In this document: positions 1-7,812 of the stretch, piece after piece
Position numbering within the stretch: position 1 is the stretch's first letter
Layout of the letters: each line of letters starts with the position of its first letter
Source: Holophagae bacterium
Lineage (GTDB): Bacteria; Acidobacteriota; Thermoanaerobaculia; Thermoanaerobaculales; Sulfomarinibacteraceae
DNA length: 23,526 nt
NCBI GenBank assembly: GCA_030637505.1
Contig: DAOWGJ010000015.1
Span: 1-23,526, forward strand
Direction of reading: 5' to 3'
Position numbers and translations under genes: made by a program
The notes under the pieces: generated by a model
Told to the model about the DNA's origin: nothing
The model's input: the letters and a program-made list of their open reading frames with translations, nothing else
Database searches by the model: none

Positions 1-36
1 CCGTGGACCGATCTCGACCCGGGCGGATCAGCTGTA

Positions 37-57
37 GCAATTCGTCGGACGAATTGC
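37..57. repeat. Short perfect palindrome, CAATTCGTC family copy 1
   Basis: Two 10-base arms (GCAATTCGTC and its complement) surround a single central G. The sequence GTAG overlaps the left edge, as in REP-type repeats. A second perfect copy lies at 4164-4184 and a decayed copy at about 9525-9546. The stretch around it (1-116) shows no convincing gene. Confidence 0.7.
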
Positions 58-116
58 ATGGGGGCGTTTGTCGCTTCGTTCCAAACACGGGGAGAGGGGG
101 GCGACTTCAAACAAAT

Positions 117-139
117 GTAGGGTGGGCCTTGGCCCACCA
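117..139 (+). repeat. GTAG-headed REP hairpin, family A, single copy
   Basis: GTAG is followed by an 8-base stem GGTGGGCC, a TT loop and GGCCCACC. It lies 5 bases beyond the recQ stop codon, where it could act as an mRNA 3' end structure. The inverted partner seen in the other family A units is absent here. Confidence 0.8.
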
Positions 140-144
140 TCTGT

Positions 145-2241
145 TCAGCCTGTGGTCAGCATCTCCAACAGCTTCTTCCCGTACTTTCTTGCGATGGTTG
201 GGCCGATGCCGGGAATGTCCAGCAGCTCGTCGTCGTCCGATGGCTTGGCCCGGACCAGGGCCTCGAGGGTACGGTCGCCCAGGATTCTGAAGGCAGGAAT
301 CCGGCGGCGCCGAGCCTCGGACAGCCGCCAGGTGCGCAGAGTCTTCAGAAGGGACTCTTCAGCAGATGAGAGTACCGTCGATACAGGGATAGCTCTCTTC
401 GAGGATTTGCGCTTTTTCCGAGTCCCGGCCTTCGAAGCGACTTCGGCCGTCAGTTCGATCAGAGAGGGATCGAAGTCGCCGCGGAGCCGTGCCTCCGAAT
501 TCAGGGCGGCCCGTTGAAAACGGATCTCACGACCATCCTTGGTGAACGAATCTGACCAGATTTCGACTACGGTTTCCCGGGCCAGGGCGTCCAACAGCCG
601 CTCGAAGTCTTTTCGTGCCATTGCTTCGGGCTCGCCGGTCTGCTTGAAGAGCTGCCCCGTCGTCCTGTTGGAACTCTCGTGAAGGGCATCGACGACAGCC
701 GTGAGGACCCGGCACTCGACGCCGGTCGGAGAGCGGTAGGAGCGGAGAAGACAGTCCTTTGGGACACACAGGTCGCACAGATCGCAGTCTCCTCCGGAGT
801 CCAGCCGGTCGCCAAAGTGACTGACAATGGCGGTCATTCGGCAGGAACGGCCGCCGGCGAAGCGGCAGATATCTTCCAGTTGGGCAAGGCGATGGTCGCG
901 CTGGGCGCGGTAGGTCTTTCGCCAGCCGTCCGAGCCGCGCAGAGCGTTGACCTCCGGATCGACCTTTGCGCCCTGGTGAATCCACAGTTGGTTGAGGGCG
1001 GCTACGAGCAGCTCGGACTCCAAGCCCAGCTTTGTTTGAAGTTCGTCCTTGGGTGTCGGTTGGTCAGACAGAACCTCAAATACCTTTTCGAGGACGGAGA
1101 CTTCCGGGTAGTCTCTCGAGTGGAAGTACTCGTGGGTTCGCCGATCGGCCCAGGACCACAGGAGGATGGCGCGGGAGGTCTGGCCGTCGCGCCCCGCTCG
1201 ACCGATTTCCTGGTAGTAGGCCTCGATGGTGCCGGGCAAGGCGGTGTGGAACACGGTGCGGATGTCGGCCTTGTCGATGCCCATTCCGAAGGCGATCGTG
1301 GCGACGACGATCTCCAGCTTGCCGCTGAGAAAATCTGTCTGGACCCGGTCCCGAGTCGAAGACCGCAGGCCGGCGTGATAGGCCGCCGAGGGTGCGACGC
1401 CGGCCAGCTCCGCGGCCAGGGCCTCGGTCTCCTTCCGGGTCGGGGCGTAGATCAGGGCCGGCCGGTTGGTTGGGTCGGCGACGACCCGCTTGACCATCGC
1501 AGCTCGGGCCGACGGCGGCGCCTCGACGCACTCGACGCCCAGATTGGTTCGGCGGAAGCCTCGAATGAAACGACGCGCATCATTGATGCCCAGCTTCTCG
1601 ATGATGTCTTTTTGAACCCGAGGCGTCGCCGTTGCCGTCAACGCCACCAGCGGGGCACCCTGAATACGAGGCAGGCGTTCACCGACCAGGCGATAATCCG
1701 GGCGGAAATCATGGCCCCAGTGGGAAATGCAGTGGGCCTCGTCGACTGCGACCAGACGGGGTGGGTGCTCTTGAATCAGGTCCTGGAATGACTGGAGTCC
1801 CAGGCGTTCCGGGGCGATGAAGAGAAAATCGAGGTCTCCCTGCCGCCACGCATGGGCCGCCTGAAAAGAGCTCTCCCGATCCCGGCCGGAGTGCACACGA
1901 TCGGCGGAGATTCCCAACCTCTGAAGTGTGGCGACCTGGTCTTCCATCAGCGCGATCAGAGGTGAGATCACCAGGGCCGAGCCTCCCTTCGCCAGGCCGG
2001 GGAGTTGGTAGCAGAGGCTCTTTCCGGAACCGGTGGGCATCACCACCACGGCATCGTCTCCGGCCATTACGGCTTGACAGACCTCCTCCTGGTGAGGCCT
2101 GAATTGGGTGTGTCCAAACACCCCGTGCAGCAGGGTTGGTAGCGTCTGAGCGCCGCTTTTCCAAGGTCTGGAGGCAGGCGCTCGAGGAGCCGGCTTGATC
2201 TCGTCTGGGAAGGGCGGGAGGGGAGGAGGCCCGTCAGTCAT
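145..2241 (-). CDS. recQ: RecQ-family ATP-dependent DNA helicase
   Basis: A 3'-5' DNA helicase acting in recombination and replication-fork repair. About 698 residues. The motifs run in the expected order: Walker A GSGKS (about 71-75), DEAH box in DEAHCISHWGHDFRP (about 167-180), motif III LTATATP (about 202-208) and motif VI QEIGRAGRDG (about 344-353). Next come four zinc-binding cysteines (about 459, 467, 486, 489) and a C-terminal HRDC-type helix-hairpin region (about 625-698, IPGIGPTIARKYG). It is longer than E. coli RecQ (609 residues), mainly from linker sequence before HRDC. I start it at the ATG at 2241, before TDGPPPLPPFPDE. The frame stays open to 2292, but those extra 17 codons are encoded by a GTAG repeat. 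The downstream minus-strand hydrolase gene ends at 2350, so recQ may follow it in one transcript across a repeat-bearing gap. Confidence 0.95.
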   Translation of the reverse strand: MTDGPPPLPPFPDEIKPAPRAPASRPWKSGAQTLPTLLHGVFGHTQFRPHQEEVCQAVMAGDDAVVVMPTGSGKSLCYQLPGLAKGGSALVISPLIALMEDQVATLQRLGISADRVHSGRDRESSFQAAHAWRQGDLDFLFIAPERLGLQSFQDLIQEHPPRLVAVDEAHCISHWGHDFRPDYRLVGERLPRIQGAPLVALTATATPRVQKDIIEKLGINDARRFIRGFRRTNLGVECVEAPPSARAAMVKRVVADPTNRPALIYAPTRKETEALAAELAGVAPSAAYHAGLRSSTRDRVQTDFLSGKLEIVVATIAFGMGIDKADIRTVFHTALPGTIEAYYQEIGRAGRDGQTSRAILLWSWADRRTHEYFHSRDYPEVSVLEKVFEVLSDQPTPKDELQTKLGLESELLVAALNQLWIHQGAKVDPEVNALRGSDGWRKTYRAQRDHRLAQLEDICRFAGGRSCRMTAIVSHFGDRLDSGGDCDLCDLCVPKDCLLRSYRSPTGVECRVLTAVVDALHESSNRTTGQLFKQTGEPEAMARKDFERLLDALARETVVEIWSDSFTKDGREIRFQRAALNSEARLRGDFDPSLIELTAEVASKAGTRKKRKSSKRAIPVSTVLSSAEESLLKTLRTWRLSEARRRRIPAFRILGDRTLEALVRAKPSDDDELLDIPGIGPTIARKYGKKLLEMLTTG

Positions 2242-2254
2242 GGCGGCCGGCCAT

Positions 2255-2283
2255 GTAGGGGCGGACCCCCGTGTCCGCCCGTG
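2255..2283 (+). repeat. GTAG-headed REP hairpin, family B, with degenerate direct copy
   Basis: GTAGGGGCGGAC is followed by CCCCGTGTCCGCCC, giving a G/C stem of the family B type. A partial copy in the same orientation (GGACCCCTGTGTCCGCCC) lies at about 2311-2328. The unit abuts the 5' end of recQ and extends its open frame artificially. It is probably a decayed 150-bp type unit. Confidence 0.7.
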
Positions 2284-2349
2284 TTTGCCCAAGAGCGTTC
2301 TTGAAATCCAGGACCCCTGTGTCCGCCCGCGTCCGCCCAGACGCGCCCA

Positions 2350-3000
2350 TCAGCCCTCACTGACGAAGGGGTTTGTCCTCTTCTCCCGCCCGATCGTCGT
2401 GTCGGGACCGTGGCCACAGATGACGCGGGTGTCATCGGGCAGGGTGTAAAGCTGCTCCCGAATTGACTGTTCGAGGATCTCGAAGGCCCCACCCCACAGA
2501 TCGGTGCGACCTATGGATCCGGCGAAGAGTACATCGCCGACGATAGCGACCAGAGGCTCACAGCCGGAAACGATCAGACAGACGCTGCCCGGCGAGTGCC
2601 CTGGAGAATGTCGGATTTCCACCTCGAACCGGCCGACCGTCAGATGCTGTCCGTGCTCCAGCCAGAGGGTTGGCTCGGGCGGGGCCTGGGCCCCTAAACC
2701 GAACATCGCGCCCTGAGTCGGCAAAGCGTTGTAGATTTCCAGTTCGTCGCGGTGCAGACCGATTGGGATTTCGGGTTTGAGACGATCTTTGAGATCAGCC
2801 GTACCTCCGGCATGGTCCAGATGGCCGTGAGTGTGGAGAATCATCGTCGGCCGGAGACCGCTGTTCTCAATGCGACCGGCGATCGCCCCGGCCTCGGCGC
2901 CGGGATCGATGACGACCAGCTCTCCGGCTTCGGTGTCTCCCAACAGTGTGCAGTTGGCCTGGATCGGTCCGACGGCAAAGGTCTCGATAAAAAGGCTCAT
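2350..3000 (-). CDS. Metallo-beta-lactamase-fold hydrolase (glyoxalase II / YcbL-like)
   Basis: Predicted zinc hydrolase of 216 residues, the usual size for short cytoplasmic hydroxyacylglutathione-hydrolase-like (GloB/YcbL) proteins. The metal motif HTHGHLDH is at residues 56-63 (ligands H58, H60, D62, H63). A later His in HSPGHSPGS, the Asp in GDVLFAGSIGRTD and the terminal GHGPDTTIGREKRTNPF are all typical of this branch. The ATG at 3000 is chosen because AGGAGG sits 7 bases upstream; an in-frame ATG 9 codons earlier lacks this. The protein is cytosolic, with no signal peptide. The substrate cannot be told from sequence; a thioester such as S-lactoylglutathione is the family default. Confidence 0.9.
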   Translation of the reverse strand: MSLFIETFAVGPIQANCTLLGDTEAGELVVIDPGAEAGAIAGRIENSGLRPTMILHTHGHLDHAGGTADLKDRLKPEIPIGLHRDELEIYNALPTQGAMFGLGAQAPPEPTLWLEHGQHLTVGRFEVEIRHSPGHSPGSVCLIVSGCEPLVAIVGDVLFAGSIGRTDLWGGAFEILEQSIREQLYTLPDDTRVICGHGPDTTIGREKRTNPFVSEG

Positions 3001-3007
3001 CCACAAT

Positions 3008-3013
3008 CCTCCT
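3008..3013 (-). promoter_or_regulatory. Ribosome binding site of the MBL-fold gene
   Basis: A perfect AGGAGG on the minus strand, 7 bases before the ATG at 3000. It decides that start over the in-frame ATG at 3027. Confidence 0.8.
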
Positions 3014-3050
3014 CGATTTTGTGACAAAACTGGAGAACAGGTGGATGAGC

Positions 3051-3194
3051 CGCTGTCGGCTGTCGGCTCTCAGCTCTCAGCGAGAGTGCGTGCAGAGTTA
3101 TCGGGACCGATTCGAGGGGAGTGTGCCTCTTTGAGGAAAATTGAATCCTCGCACCGACTTTCCGGCTGACAGCTGATCGCTGAGAGCTGACGGC
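3051..3194. repeat. Inverted pair of heptamer arrays
   Basis: The left array (about 3052-3086) reads as 7-base units: GCTGTCG twice, GCTCTCA twice, then GCGAGAG. The right array (about 3164-3194), read on the minus strand, gives CCGTCAG, CTCTCAG, CGATCAG, CTGTCAG. The two are inverted around a spacer of about 77 bases with no gene in it. A related single array is at 8961-8991. Confidence 0.75.
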
Positions 3195-3214
3195 GTCCCG
3201 GCGGATTCGGTCGG

Positions 3215-4075
3215 TCATTTCTCGGTTCCGGATCCGCCGGGGCAGAAGATGCGTTCGACCAGGCTGCCCAGGAGTCGTTTCATAGTGTCGGCGGCCTCTC
3301 GGCCGGACTCCAACACTTCCTGATGGGTCAGAGGGCGATCGACCAGCCCCGCGGCGGGATTGGAGGCCAGAGACAGCACCAGGATCTTGAGGCCCATGTG
3401 GTGGGCGGCCAGGACCTCCGGGACCGTGGACATGCCGACGACCGTACCGCCCATCCCGGCCAGCATCCGAACCTCGGCCGGTGTCTCGAATGATGGGCCG
3501 AGGACGGCAACGTAGATGCCCTCGAAGACCTCGAATCCGGCGTCGGTCGCGCACCGGAGGGCCAGCCGCCGAAGTTCGGGATCGTAGGCCTCGCTCATGT
3601 CGGGAAACTGCGGCCCCATTTCTTTGGCCCATGCGCCGACCAGGGGATTGGACCCCAGGAGATTGATGTGGTCGTTGACAACCACCAGGGATCCCGGCGG
3701 GATACTGGAATCCAATGCCCCCGCGGCGTTGGTCGCCAGCAAGACCTCGGCTCCCAGCAGGGCGGCCAGACGGACCGGGGCGACGACTTCGGCCGGCGAA
3801 TAACCCTGGTAGAGGTGGAAACGACCGTTCATCACCAGCAGCGTTTCGTCGTCCCGACGCCATAAAGTCAGGCTGTGATCGTGTCCTTCCAAATGGTGCA
3901 TGGGAAAGGGCATGATATCCGCCATCGATATGGTTTCGGTCGGGTGCCATCCCGGCACTTCGAGTTTGAGCCCGGAGCCGGCGACCATCAGGGCGCGCAC
4001 TCTCCCAGGTTGATACTGTCGTTCGAAGTCTCGAGCCAGCTCTCTGATCGACGCCGGAGTCAGTGATTCCTTCAT
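3215..4075 (-). CDS. punA: Purine nucleoside phosphorylase (trimeric, 6-oxopurine type)
   Basis: Splits inosine or guanosine with phosphate to free base and ribose-1-phosphate in purine salvage. 286 residues, typical for the trimeric PNP/MTAP family. Seen: GSG phosphate loop (33-35), GRFHLYQGYS (84-93), NAAGALDSSIPPGSL (116-130) and GPSFETPAE (193-201). The trio E197, M215 and N239 keeps the same spacing (18 and 24) as E201, M219 and N243 of human PNP. Asn at the last position favours 6-oxopurines over methylthioadenosine. The start is the ATG at 4075 (MKESLTPAS). Sequence further upstream in the same frame crosses the CAATTCGTC palindrome and is not protein-like. No strong Shine-Dalgarno is visible. 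The gene is divergent from smc. The product could be named DeoD, PunA or XapA in different schemes. Confidence 0.9.
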   Translation of the reverse strand: MKESLTPASIRELARDFERQYQPGRVRALMVAGSGLKLEVPGWHPTETISMADIMPFPMHHLEGHDHSLTLWRRDDETLLVMNGRFHLYQGYSPAEVVAPVRLAALLGAEVLLATNAAGALDSSIPPGSLVVVNDHINLLGSNPLVGAWAKEMGPQFPDMSEAYDPELRRLALRCATDAGFEVFEGIYVAVLGPSFETPAEVRMLAGMGGTVVGMSTVPEVLAAHHMGLKILVLSLASNPAAGLVDRPLTHQEVLESGREAADTMKRLLGSLVERIFCPGGSGTEK

Positions 4076-4163
4076 GGTTTGGGATTCTACAGGGGACGGA
4101 GGAGGTGCGAAAGGGTAGACGAGTTCGCGGAGACAATGAATCTGAACGATCTTCTTCCCCACG

Positions 4164-4184
4164 GCAATTCGTTCGACGAATTGC
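4164..4184. repeat. Short perfect palindrome, CAATTCGTC family copy 2
   Basis: Arms GCAATTCGT and ACGAATTGC surround TCG. It is in the 166-base divergent gap between the purine nucleoside phosphorylase gene and smc, about 60 bases before the smc start. It could be a protein-binding palindrome or, given the copies at 37 and 9525, a dispersed repeat. Confidence 0.7.
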
Positions 4185-4241
4185 ACAAAGGCCTCCCTTG
4201 ATCTTCCCGGTTACCATCAACTCTGCTACCGTCTTGCATTC

Positions 4242-7200
4242 ATGGCATCTGTACGTTTGGAGTCGCTGAAGCTCAAGGGCTTCAAGTCCTTTCCCGATCA
4301 GGTCGAACTGACTTTCCCGGGGGCGGTGTCGGCGATTATCGGGCCAAACGGATGTGGCAAGTCCAATATCGTTGACGGGATGTTGTGGGTCTTGGGCGAG
4401 CAGAGTCCCTCTTTGTTGCGCCTCAAGAACATGGGTGATGTCGTTTTTTCGGGCGCGTCGGGCCGGAAGCCGGCGGGTTCGGCCGAGATCGTCATGGTGC
4501 TGCGCTCGGAGGATGGCCGGTGGGAAGAGCGGGACGGACGGTTGGAGATTCGCCGTCGTGTCTTGCGCAGCGGGCCGTCGGAGTACCGGATGAACGGAAA
4601 GGTCGTCCGGCTCAAGGACATCGTGGATGAACTGCTTTCCGTCGGACTGGGAACCCGGAATTACGCGATCATCGAGCAGGACAGGGTGGGGCAGGTGTTG
4701 TCGGCCCGACCGACCGACCGCCGGGTTCTGCTGGAAGAAGCGGCGGGTATCACGCGCTACAAGGTGCGCAGACATGAGTCCGAACTCAAGCTGGAGCATA
4801 CACGGCAGAATCTGATTCGCCTGGATGACGTCATCGACGAGGTCAATCGGTCGTTGCGCCAGCTCAAGCGGCAGGCCAAGCAGGCCGAGCGCTACCAGAC
4901 GATGCAGGAGGAACTGACGGCGGCGCTGAGATCACTTCACGTTATCGAGGCTCACGAAATGTCTCATCGCCGGGAGGATGTACTCAGGCGCCGGGCTCTG
5001 TGTCAGAACGAAGTTGCCGCAGCGGCCTCCGCCCTCGCCGGGTTCGATGCCGATCTTCAAGGGGCTCGCAAGGGCCTGGAGGCCAACCGGCACCAACTGG
5101 AAGAGGCCCGGACCGAGGTCTCCCGGTTGGAGGCGTCCAAGGAAGGGCTCGAGGCCTTTCTCGAGCGGTCCGCAGACCTGTTGGATTCTCTGCGATCGTC
5201 CCTGGACCGGAATCGGATGGACAGCGCGGCGGCCGAGGAGGCGGGCCGCGTGTCGGCGGTTGCCCTCAAGGAGGCGACTTTGCGCCGAGGTGTCTGCCGT
5301 GAGAGCTTGGAGCAGACCCGGAAACGAATGGAGGAGGCGCGGTCAGAGGAGGCCGGCGTCCGAGAGGCTCTTGACGCCCAAGAGGCCGATGCCGCGCGGA
5401 GCCGAGAGGATCTTTTGCGCACGATCTCCACCTTGACGACCAGCCGCAACCGCCTGAGCGAAATGGAAAGGGAACAGGACCGCCTGGCCTATTCCAGCAC
5501 CCAGCTGCACCAAGAAGGCGAGCGCCTGGAAGAACGGCGCAGGGACGTCTCCCAGCGCCACGGAGAGGCGGTCGCCCGGGTTCGCGAAGCCCTGGAGGCC
5601 GCGAGGGCCCTGGAGGAGACTCGGGCCAAGTTGGTCGGGGAGCGGTCGCAGGCTCGTGAGGAGGCTCAAGTCTCGAAGCAGGACGCCGAGAGCCTCTCTC
5701 ACCAGGTTTGGGAGTATCGGCATCGTCTTTCGGGAATTGAACGGGAGTTGGCGCGCCACACGGCGGCGGCGGACAGCCTTGTCGAAGCCCTGGGCAAGGA
5801 TGCGGTCCTCGGGTTGGTCGGTGATTTCCTCCGGCCGCAGGCGGACCGGGCGTCGGAGTTGGATCGCGTCTGGGGCCCGTGGCTCGAAATGCCCGTTGTC
5901 GACGAGGCTTCGGTGTCGGCTGAACGCCTGGCGGAATTAGCCGGCCTGGATGAGAGGATTCGACTGGCCCTCGCAGGGGGAAAATCAGCCCCGCAAGCGT
6001 GGCCGGAGCTTGAGGGTGCCCAGAGTCTCCTGGAGGCGGCAGGGGTGCCTGACGAGCACCGGTCCTGGCTGTTGCGGACCGTTCCACCGGCCTATCTCTG
6101 TGATGACCCGGACCATGCTCGTGCGCTGGCGGAGGAAAATCCTGACGTCTTGATTCTCGATTCGGAGGATGTCCTCCGCCATGGCCGGGTGATCGAGCCT
6201 GCGTCGCAGGCCGTGTGCCGTCGCGGCGCCTTGGCCCTGCGTCAGGAGCGTGAGCGGTTGGAGGCCTTGATTGACGAGGCGGCGGGCAAGGCCGAAAGCA
6301 CCTCGGCTCGCCACCGGGATCTGAGTGAGCGATTGCACTCGATCGAGGCCCGCCTGGCCACCGGTGACCGCGACGTTGCCCTCGCCGAGGAAGAGCGGGC
6401 TCGGACGTCGGCGGTGGAACAGAGCTTGGGTGAGGAACGGGCAAGGCTGGAAAAGGAAGAAGCTGCATTGATGGGGGAACGGGAGCGGACCGCCACGGGC
6501 GTGAAAACTCTGGCCGGGCGTCGGGAAAAACTGGTGGCGGAGGTCGGCTCTCTGGAGAACCGGACCCAGGACCTCGAACAGGGATTGGAGGCCGTGACCG
6601 AGGCGCTTGCCGTCGCGAGGGAAGCCGCGGGCGACGCTCTGCGGCGGGTTGACCGGTGGCGTGCCGAGGAAAGGTTGGCCGGCGAACGGGAGGATGCGGC
6701 GGCACGGGAAGAAGGCCGTCTGCAGACCGAGGTTCATCTGCTCGAAGGCCGAATCCTCACGTTACAGAAACAACGGGGGGAGTTTGTCAAGGAGCTCGGG
6801 CAGACGGAAGACGAGGTTGTGCGCTCCCGCACTCGGTTGGTGGAGGAGCAGGGCTTGTCGGCCTCCGCCAGACAGCAGGCCCGGCATCTCACGGAGACCG
6901 CCGAGACCGTGACGGGCAAGGTCGAAAAGCTGGAAATCGATGTACTCCGGCGCCGGGACGAACACGAGAGAATTCGGGAGCAGCTGCACGAGCTGGACAT
7001 GGAAGTAACGTCGGTCCAAGGCGAGTGGGCTCGACTTCGGGACGCCTGCATGGCCGATCTGGGAACGGCCCCCGAAGTCCTGCTCGATGGTGAAAAGCCC
7101 GATGGTACGCCGGCGGAGGAATTGAGATCTCGAACCGAGAGTTTGAGGGCTGGGCTTGAGAAAATTGGTCCGGTCAACCTGTTGGCGCTCAAGGAATTGG

Positions 7201-7760
7201 ATGAACTTTCAGAGAGATCGACCTTTTTGTCCGACCAACGCAAGGACCTGGTCGATGCCCTCAAGAGCCTTGATGAAACGATCGCCGAGATCGACGGCAT
7301 TTGCATCCAACGCTTCGTCAGCACCTTCGAACAGGTCAACACCCTGTTTGGCGAGACCTTCACATTCCTCTTTGGTGGTGGAGCGGCGCGGCTCGATCTC
7401 GTCGATGAAGACGATCCCCTGGAAAGCGGCTTGGACATCACCGCCCAGCCTCCGGGCAAGAAGAACCAGTCGGTGCAATTGCTCTCTGGCGGTGAAAAGG
7501 CCCTGACCGCCCTGGCGCTCCTGATCGCTCTTTTCCGCATCAAGCCCTCGCCCTTTTGCATCCTCGACGAGGTTGATGCCCCCTTGGACGATGCCAACGT
7601 CGAGCGCCTGGCTGAGTTGATCCATTCGATGACCGACCACACACAATTCGTCATGATTACCCACAACCGCCGAACCATGCAGCGCTCGGACGTTCTCTAC
7701 GGTGTCACGATGGAAGAACCCGGCGTGTCGAAAATCGTCTCCGTGAGGCTGGAAGAGTAG
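4242..7760 (+). CDS. smc: Chromosome segregation protein SMC
   Basis: Structural maintenance of chromosomes ATPase, 1172 residues, the normal bacterial length. It compacts and segregates the chromosome together with ScpA and ScpB, which are not in this window. The N-terminal half-head has Walker A GPNGCGKS (34-41). Long heptad-rich Glu/Arg/Ala coiled coils follow, with a hinge at roughly 500-650, a second coiled coil, and a C-terminal half-head with signature LSGGEKAL (1081-1088) and Walker B FCILDEVDAPLDD (D1109, E1110). The hinge lacks the clear Gly-rich signature I expect of standard SMC hinges and looks diverged. The ATG at 4242 starts MASVRLESLKLKGFKSF, the canonical N-terminus. No good Shine-Dalgarno is visible. 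The stop codon TAG belongs to the GTAG head of a repeat hairpin. Confidence 0.97.
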   Translation: MASVRLESLKLKGFKSFPDQVELTFPGAVSAIIGPNGCGKSNIVDGMLWVLGEQSPSLLRLKNMGDVVFSGASGRKPAGSAEIVMVLRSEDGRWEERDGRLEIRRRVLRSGPSEYRMNGKVVRLKDIVDELLSVGLGTRNYAIIEQDRVGQVLSARPTDRRVLLEEAAGITRYKVRRHESELKLEHTRQNLIRLDDVIDEVNRSLRQLKRQAKQAERYQTMQEELTAALRSLHVIEAHEMSHRREDVLRRRALCQNEVAAAASALAGFDADLQGARKGLEANRHQLEEARTEVSRLEASKEGLEAFLERSADLLDSLRSSLDRNRMDSAAAEEAGRVSAVALKEATLRRGVCRESLEQTRKRMEEARSEEAGVREALDAQEADAARSREDLLRTISTLTTSRNRLSEMEREQDRLAYSSTQLHQEGERLEERRRDVSQRHGEAVARVREALEAARALEETRAKLVGERSQAREEAQVSKQDAESLSHQVWEYRHRLSGIERELARHTAAADSLVEALGKDAVLGLVGDFLRPQADRASELDRVWGPWLEMPVVDEASVSAERLAELAGLDERIRLALAGGKSAPQAWPELEGAQSLLEAAGVPDEHRSWLLRTVPPAYLCDDPDHARALAEENPDVLILDSEDVLRHGRVIEPASQAVCRRGALALRQERERLEALIDEAAGKAESTSARHRDLSERLHSIEARLATGDRDVALAEEERARTSAVEQSLGEERARLEKEEAALMGERERTATGVKTLAGRREKLVAEVGSLENRTQDLEQGLEAVTEALAVAREAAGDALRRVDRWRAEERLAGEREDAAAREEGRLQTEVHLLEGRILTLQKQRGEFVKELGQTEDEVVRSRTRLVEEQGLSASARQQARHLTETAETVTGKVEKLEIDVLRRRDEHERIREQLHELDMEVTSVQGEWARLRDACMADLGTAPEVLLDGEKPDGTPAEELRSRTESLRAGLEKIGPVNLLALKELDELSERSTFLSDQRKDLVDALKSLDETIAEIDGICIQRFVSTFEQVNTLFGETFTFLFGGGAARLDLVDEDDPLESGLDITAQPPGKKNQSVQLLSGGEKALTALALLIALFRIKPSPFCILDEVDAPLDDANVERLAELIHSMTDHTQFVMITHNRRTMQRSDVLYGVTMEEPGVSKIVSVRLEE

Positions 7761-7779
7761 GGGCACGGCGTGCCCCTAC
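7757..7779. repeat. Perfect GTAG-bounded hairpin at the smc stop codon
   Basis: Arms GTAGGGGCAC and GTGCCCCTAC (10 bases each) flank a GGC loop. It lies between the convergent smc and the gene ending at 7813. The smc stop codon (7758-7760) is inside the left arm. The strong stem may act as a bidirectional transcript end or stabiliser, although no T tract follows it. Confidence 0.85.
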
Positions 7780-7812
7780 GGGTACAATTGGTCCGTTTCC
7801 CATCGGGTCGAC

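Noticed and set aside
2..37. Possible last 11 codons of an upstream plus-strand gene ending RGPISTRADQL at TAG 35-37
   Set aside because: Too short to support; another frame is equally open to a TAG at 118-120, so nothing distinguishes them.
679..1791. 370-codon plus-strand open frame opposite recQ
   Set aside because: Entirely antisense to the well-supported recQ; its translation has no motif and reflects codon bias in GC-rich DNA.
2997..4799. 600-codon minus-strand open frame spanning the purine nucleoside phosphorylase gene and the smc start
   Set aside because: Runs through repeat arrays and two real genes in the wrong frame; low-complexity Arg/Gly/Pro text.
5266..6705. 479-codon minus-strand open frame within smc
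   Set aside because: Pro/Arg-rich shadow of the smc coiled-coil coding sequence; no protein-like features.
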